NCBI GenBank assembly: GCA_013824615.1
Contig: PNOC01000010.1
Coordinates: 1 to 64,000, forward strand
Length of the DNA stretch: 64,000 bases
Direction of reading: 5' to 3'
Origin: Thermodesulfovibrio sp.
GTDB lineage: Bacteria; Nitrospirota; Thermodesulfovibrionia; Thermodesulfovibrionales; UBA6898
Part shown: positions 61,560-64,000 of the stretch, one piece after another
Position numbering within the stretch: position 1 is the stretch's first letter
How the letters are laid out: every line of letters begins with the position of its first letter
Notes under the pieces: model-generated
The model's input: the letters and a program-made list of their open reading frames with translations, nothing else
The model's database searches: none
What the model was told of the DNA's origin: nothing
Program-made: the position numbers and the translations under genes

Positions 61560-62906
61560 TCAGCGCTTGACCGATTTCTTGTTGATTTTTCTCGAAATAG
61601 CCCCTGAGATACTTTTCTCTCCCGGTTCGTAATCGACCCCTTTAATATTTCCCATCTCCTGCCCGTGCTTTACGGTTAACGATGATGACTTAGACATGGA
61701 AAGTATCTGGCTGGGGTAGACACTACGGTGGCCTGTCATCAGGAAACTAATGACACACGATACCGCAGCGTATGGCGCCAGTTCCGGGCCAAAAAACTCC
61801 ATTGCCATGATGCTCGCTGATATAGGCGTATTAGCCGCGCCTGCCAGTAGACTCACCATCCCAATTGCAGAAAATACCGACACATGAAAACCCGGTAGAT
61901 GCCCGAGAAGATTTCCTGCTGTCGAACCCACAAAGAAGATTGGAGTAATAATACCACCGCTCCCTCCGAAGCTCAGTGTTACGGAGGTCGAAAACATTTT
62001 AAGTGCAGACGCGTACCACGGCACAGTATTGCCTTCCACGGCACTCCTGATTGTTTCAAGTCCGAGGCCCAGATATATGGGTGACAGGAAATATGTCAGC
62101 GCAACAAGCGATAACCCGCCCAGTAAAACCGCCCATTCCTCCCTGATGCGAATTTTCTCACGCAGCTTTTCGAATAACTTCAGCATCTCTATAAACAGAA
62201 GGGAAATTAATCCGAAAAATATTCCCGCCACACAGACCTTCACAAAAAACAGACTACTGAAAACCGGAATAAAGGTAAGAGTCTGGTGGAAATAGGCTAC
62301 CCCAAGCGCAGAGGACACCTGGTAGCCAATAATACCGGCAACAAAAGACGGCAGAAGGACGTCGTAAAGAAGACCTCCGACAAACAGCACTTCAACTCCG
62401 AATATGGCTCCGGCAATAGGAGTGCCAAAGACTGCTGCAAAACCCGCACTGATACCACAGATAACAAGCTTTCTGCGATCTCTGTTGCTAAAGCTGAAAA
62501 GATCTGCAAACCCTGAACAAAGAGCAGCCCCGATTTGTGCTGCCGGGCCTTCTTTCCCTGCCGAACCTCCACAGGATATAGTGATTATAGTCGCAAGAAG
62601 TTTGACCGGCACCACGGAAAGTTTGATCCTTCCGGAGTTTTGGTGCACGGCCTCAATAATTTTTTCTGTTCCGTGGCCGCGAGCATCAGGAGCAAAATAT
62701 TTCACGAGCAACGTGCTTGCGAGAAGACCAGGCGGGATTAGCAGATAATAGTAAGGCATACCCGTTGTAAGCTCAATCCCCTTGTGCAGCAGACCAAGGA
62801 ATATAGCCGTGGAAAGGCCGACAATAATCCCTACACCTGTAGCAAGAAAGAGCCACTTAAGGATGCTGACAAAGAGAACTGACTCCTCAATAACATGCCT
62901 TTTCAT
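61560..62906 (-). CDS. ClC-family chloride channel/transporter
   Basis: The 448-residue protein has the full ClC membrane domain: the selectivity filter GGSAGKEGPAAQIG with the gating glutamate in GKEGP, the GTPIAGAIFGVEVL segment, and GGSGGIITPIFFVGSTAGNLLGH near residue 320. No C-terminal CBS domains are present. ClC proteins are Cl-/H+ exchangers or channels. Residues 58-83 are also found in the chimeric remnant at 46480-46557, so a second copy once existed. It is the first gene of the minus-strand run toward the M23 peptidase. Confidence 0.93.
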   Translation of the reverse strand: MKRHVIEESVLFVSILKWLFLATGVGIIVGLSTAIFLGLLHKGIELTTGMPYYYLLIPPGLLASTLLVKYFAPDARGHGTEKIIEAVHQNSGRIKLSVVPVKLLATIITISCGGSAGKEGPAAQIGAALCSGFADLFSFSNRDRRKLVICGISAGFAAVFGTPIAGAIFGVEVLFVGGLLYDVLLPSFVAGIIGYQVSSALGVAYFHQTLTFIPVFSSLFFVKVCVAGIFFGLISLLFIEMLKLFEKLREKIRIREEWAVLLGGLSLVALTYFLSPIYLGLGLETIRSAVEGNTVPWYASALKMFSTSVTLSFGGSGGIITPIFFVGSTAGNLLGHLPGFHVSVFSAIGMVSLLAGAANTPISASIMAMEFFGPELAPYAAVSCVISFLMTGHRSVYPSQILSMSKSSSLTVKHGQEMGNIKGVDYEPGEKSISGAISRKINKKSVKR

Positions 62907-62975
62907 TTAGTATTTCCGCTTCTATCCCAGAAAATATTGCTTGTAGACATCAGACAAAACGGATTCATTGCGCCA

Positions 62976-63404
62976 TCATGTTGGGAAGACCAGGACTTTT
63001 AAGCCTTCGATTTCCGCAGCCCTGCAGAGTTCGGCATCTGTTGAAGAGAAAGCAACAATGACACCGTCTCCAGAAGATTGTATAATTTTTGCCGCCGATA
63101 AATGCATAGCTGCCAATCTGTTTAATCCATGTTTTTTTATGAGCTGTCCTGAGTCAAAGTCGTTAAAGTCTATGACAGCGATGTCAGCCCAGTCGCTTGT
63201 GAAAGCCTCGTAGACACGGTTATAAGCCGTGGAAGATAAATCGCCACTTTTGTGGCGCTTATCAAGTGCCGCAATTACCTCAGTATATGCAACTCTGCAG
63301 GTCGCAACTATTTCAGCTTCATTAACCCATTGATGCACAATTGGCGTCTGCCGGTCCTCAATGTACAACTCAATGAGACTGGTCGTACCCAGATAGAGTA
63401 TCAC
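62976..63404 (-). CDS. PIN-domain VapC-like protein lacking catalytic acids
   Basis: VapC toxins are magnesium-dependent ribonucleases with four acidic residues. This 142-residue protein begins MILYLGTTSLIELYIED, where the usual sequence is LYLDTSALVKLY, so the first Asp is Gly6 (GGT instead of GAT). The third acid site reads RLAAMHLSAA instead of the usual ADALHLAAA, so that Asp is also missing. The second (YTEVIAAL) and fourth (FSSTDAEL) sites keep Glu and Asp. The start is GTG overlapping the antitoxin stop. The protein is probably inactive or altered. Confidence 0.82.
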   Translation of the reverse strand: MILYLGTTSLIELYIEDRQTPIVHQWVNEAEIVATCRVAYTEVIAALDKRHKSGDLSSTAYNRVYEAFTSDWADIAVIDFNDFDSGQLIKKHGLNRLAAMHLSAAKIIQSSGDGVIVAFSSTDAELCRAAEIEGLKVLVFPT

Positions 63405-63661
63405 TGCCTTTCCTCCATTACGGTTTCAGCTATTGATTTTCCTTTAATCTTCACTCCATCACATCCCTTGGGTTTATTGCCAGACCATTCCGCTCGGCCA
63501 TCTTTCACCAGGGATAGCATGGCACGTCTCTCAGGTGATACCGGAGTGATTATAGCTACTTCTACTCCGTGATCAGTCACGATTATGCGTTCTCCCTTTT
63601 GCACTCTGCTAAGGCAGCTGCTAAGCTTATTTTTCAGATCCCGAATTCCTATATGTTCCAT
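63401..63661 (-). CDS. Phd/YefM-type antitoxin
   Basis: The 86-residue protein has the Phd/YefM DNA-binding domain: GIRDLKNKLSSCLSRVQKGERIIVTDHGVEVAIITP. The C-terminal part (about residues 50-86) is the toxin-binding tail. It is immediately upstream of the PIN gene with a 4-base overlap, the usual order of such modules. Confidence 0.9.
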   Translation of the reverse strand: MEHIGIRDLKNKLSSCLSRVQKGERIIVTDHGVEVAIITPVSPERRAMLSLVKDGRAEWSGNKPKGCDGVKIKGKSIAETVMEERQ

Positions 63662-63901
63662 TGAGCCCTCTTCCTTGTGATCTTGTAGCTACATTTTACA
63701 TTAATAGTTGTTTTTTTGCAAGTCTCTTGTGGTATCATAAAATTCATGAATCATCAGTTACATTTATTGGGGTGCTCAGGTCATTCCTCTAAGGAGTCTA
63801 TGTAATGAGCGGCCATCTTGCTAATCCACCGTAGCCTGACCTTTCTGAGTGCTAATCACACAACCTAACGTTCTGAATCCTAATTGAAATTGGAGGAATA
63901 C

Positions 63902-64000
63902 ATGAAAAAAATATTAGCCTTATGCTGCGCTGTACTTATCATGGTTGCAGGATGCAGTCAAAAGACAACAACAAAACCCGATACACAGGAGAATTTAGCG
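63902..64000 (+). CDS. pal: Pal-like lipoprotein, 5' part (cut by window end)
   Basis: From ATG63902, preceded by GGAGGA, the frame encodes 33 residues before the window ends. They are a lipoprotein signal peptide (KKILALCCAVLIMVAGC) with the lipobox VAGC followed by a polar Ser, Gln, Lys and Thr-rich linker. The start resembles peptidoglycan-associated lipoprotein (Pal) of Gram-negative bacteria, but the OmpA-like domain lies outside the window, so the identity is tentative. Confidence 0.6.
   Translation, partial: MKKILALCCAVLIMVAGCSQKTTTKPDTQENLA

Noticed and set aside
63747-63806. Short 19-codon frame (MNHQLHLLGCSGHSSKESM) after a -10-like TATCAT
   Set aside because: Too short and without conserved features; could be a leader peptide but nothing supports translation.

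Overview
The window looks like a piece of an anaerobic, Gram-negative bacterial chromosome of moderate GC. The gene set is a V-type ATPase, a periplasmic Hyb-type [NiFe] hydrogenase, a 13-haem cytochrome with a b-type partner, formate-THF ligase, SurA- and Pal-like envelope proteins and bacterial inositol phospholipid genes. It fits a Nitrospirota-like (Thermodesulfovibrionia) or deltaproteobacterial lineage. This is inferred from gene content only; no rRNA or other marker settles it.

Layout. 1-14.9 kb is housekeeping: tRNA-Gly, corrinoid adenosyltransferase, inositol-phosphate synthase with a CDP-alcohol phosphotransferase, mdh, ndk, clpC, a TlpA-like thioredoxin, purN with a SurA-like foldase, formate-THF ligase, an HDAC-fold deacetylase, dus and an MFS transporter. 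15.1-15.9 kb holds a Fic protein facing a 65-residue protein that carries the Fic-inhibitory motif. 16.2-24.6 kb is a compact V-ATPase operon on the minus strand (G/H-I-K-E-C-F-A-B-D plus a DUF2892 protein), mostly with 4-bp overlaps. 24.9-27.3 kb encodes the multihaem cytochrome c and cytochrome b. 27.4-28.2 kb is a TacA/TacT-type toxin-antitoxin pair.

28.7-34.6 kb is a hydrogenase operon in E. coli hyb order (small subunit, HybA, HybB, large subunit, protease, HypC). The large subunit is interrupted by one in-frame TGA exactly where the second Cys of the N-terminal CxxC belongs, and a SECIS-like hairpin follows at the right distance. I read it as selenocysteine at a bridging Ni-Fe ligand position, unlike the known [NiFeSe] enzymes, which carry Sec in the C-terminal motif. 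An intrinsic terminator separates the structural genes from the maturation genes. This is the most exciting item here.

35-45 kb holds an acetate-type symporter with an inserted coiled coil, its DUF485 partner, a cNMP/CBS/nucleotidyltransferase sensor, a Cys-containing Crp/Fnr regulator with two tiny zinc-ribbon proteins and a flavodoxin, and a diguanylate cyclase. 45-49.5 kb contains gene remnants (a DHH protein fragment and a ClC/exchanger chimera), a YihY protein, and an exosortase next to one Calx-beta surface protein with a sorting-signal-like tail.

50-63 kb is an ion and osmotic stress region. It has a Ca2+/cation exchanger, an ArsB/NhaD permease with a CBS protein, and a glycosylglycerate compatible-solute cluster (two glycosyltransferases, mechanosensitive-channel-like protein, glycerate kinase, phosphoglycerate phosphatase), followed by an M23 peptidase and a ClC channel. 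The window ends with a VapBC-like pair whose PIN toxin has lost catalytic acids and with the start of a Pal-like lipoprotein. Several short inverted-repeat elements are dispersed through it.
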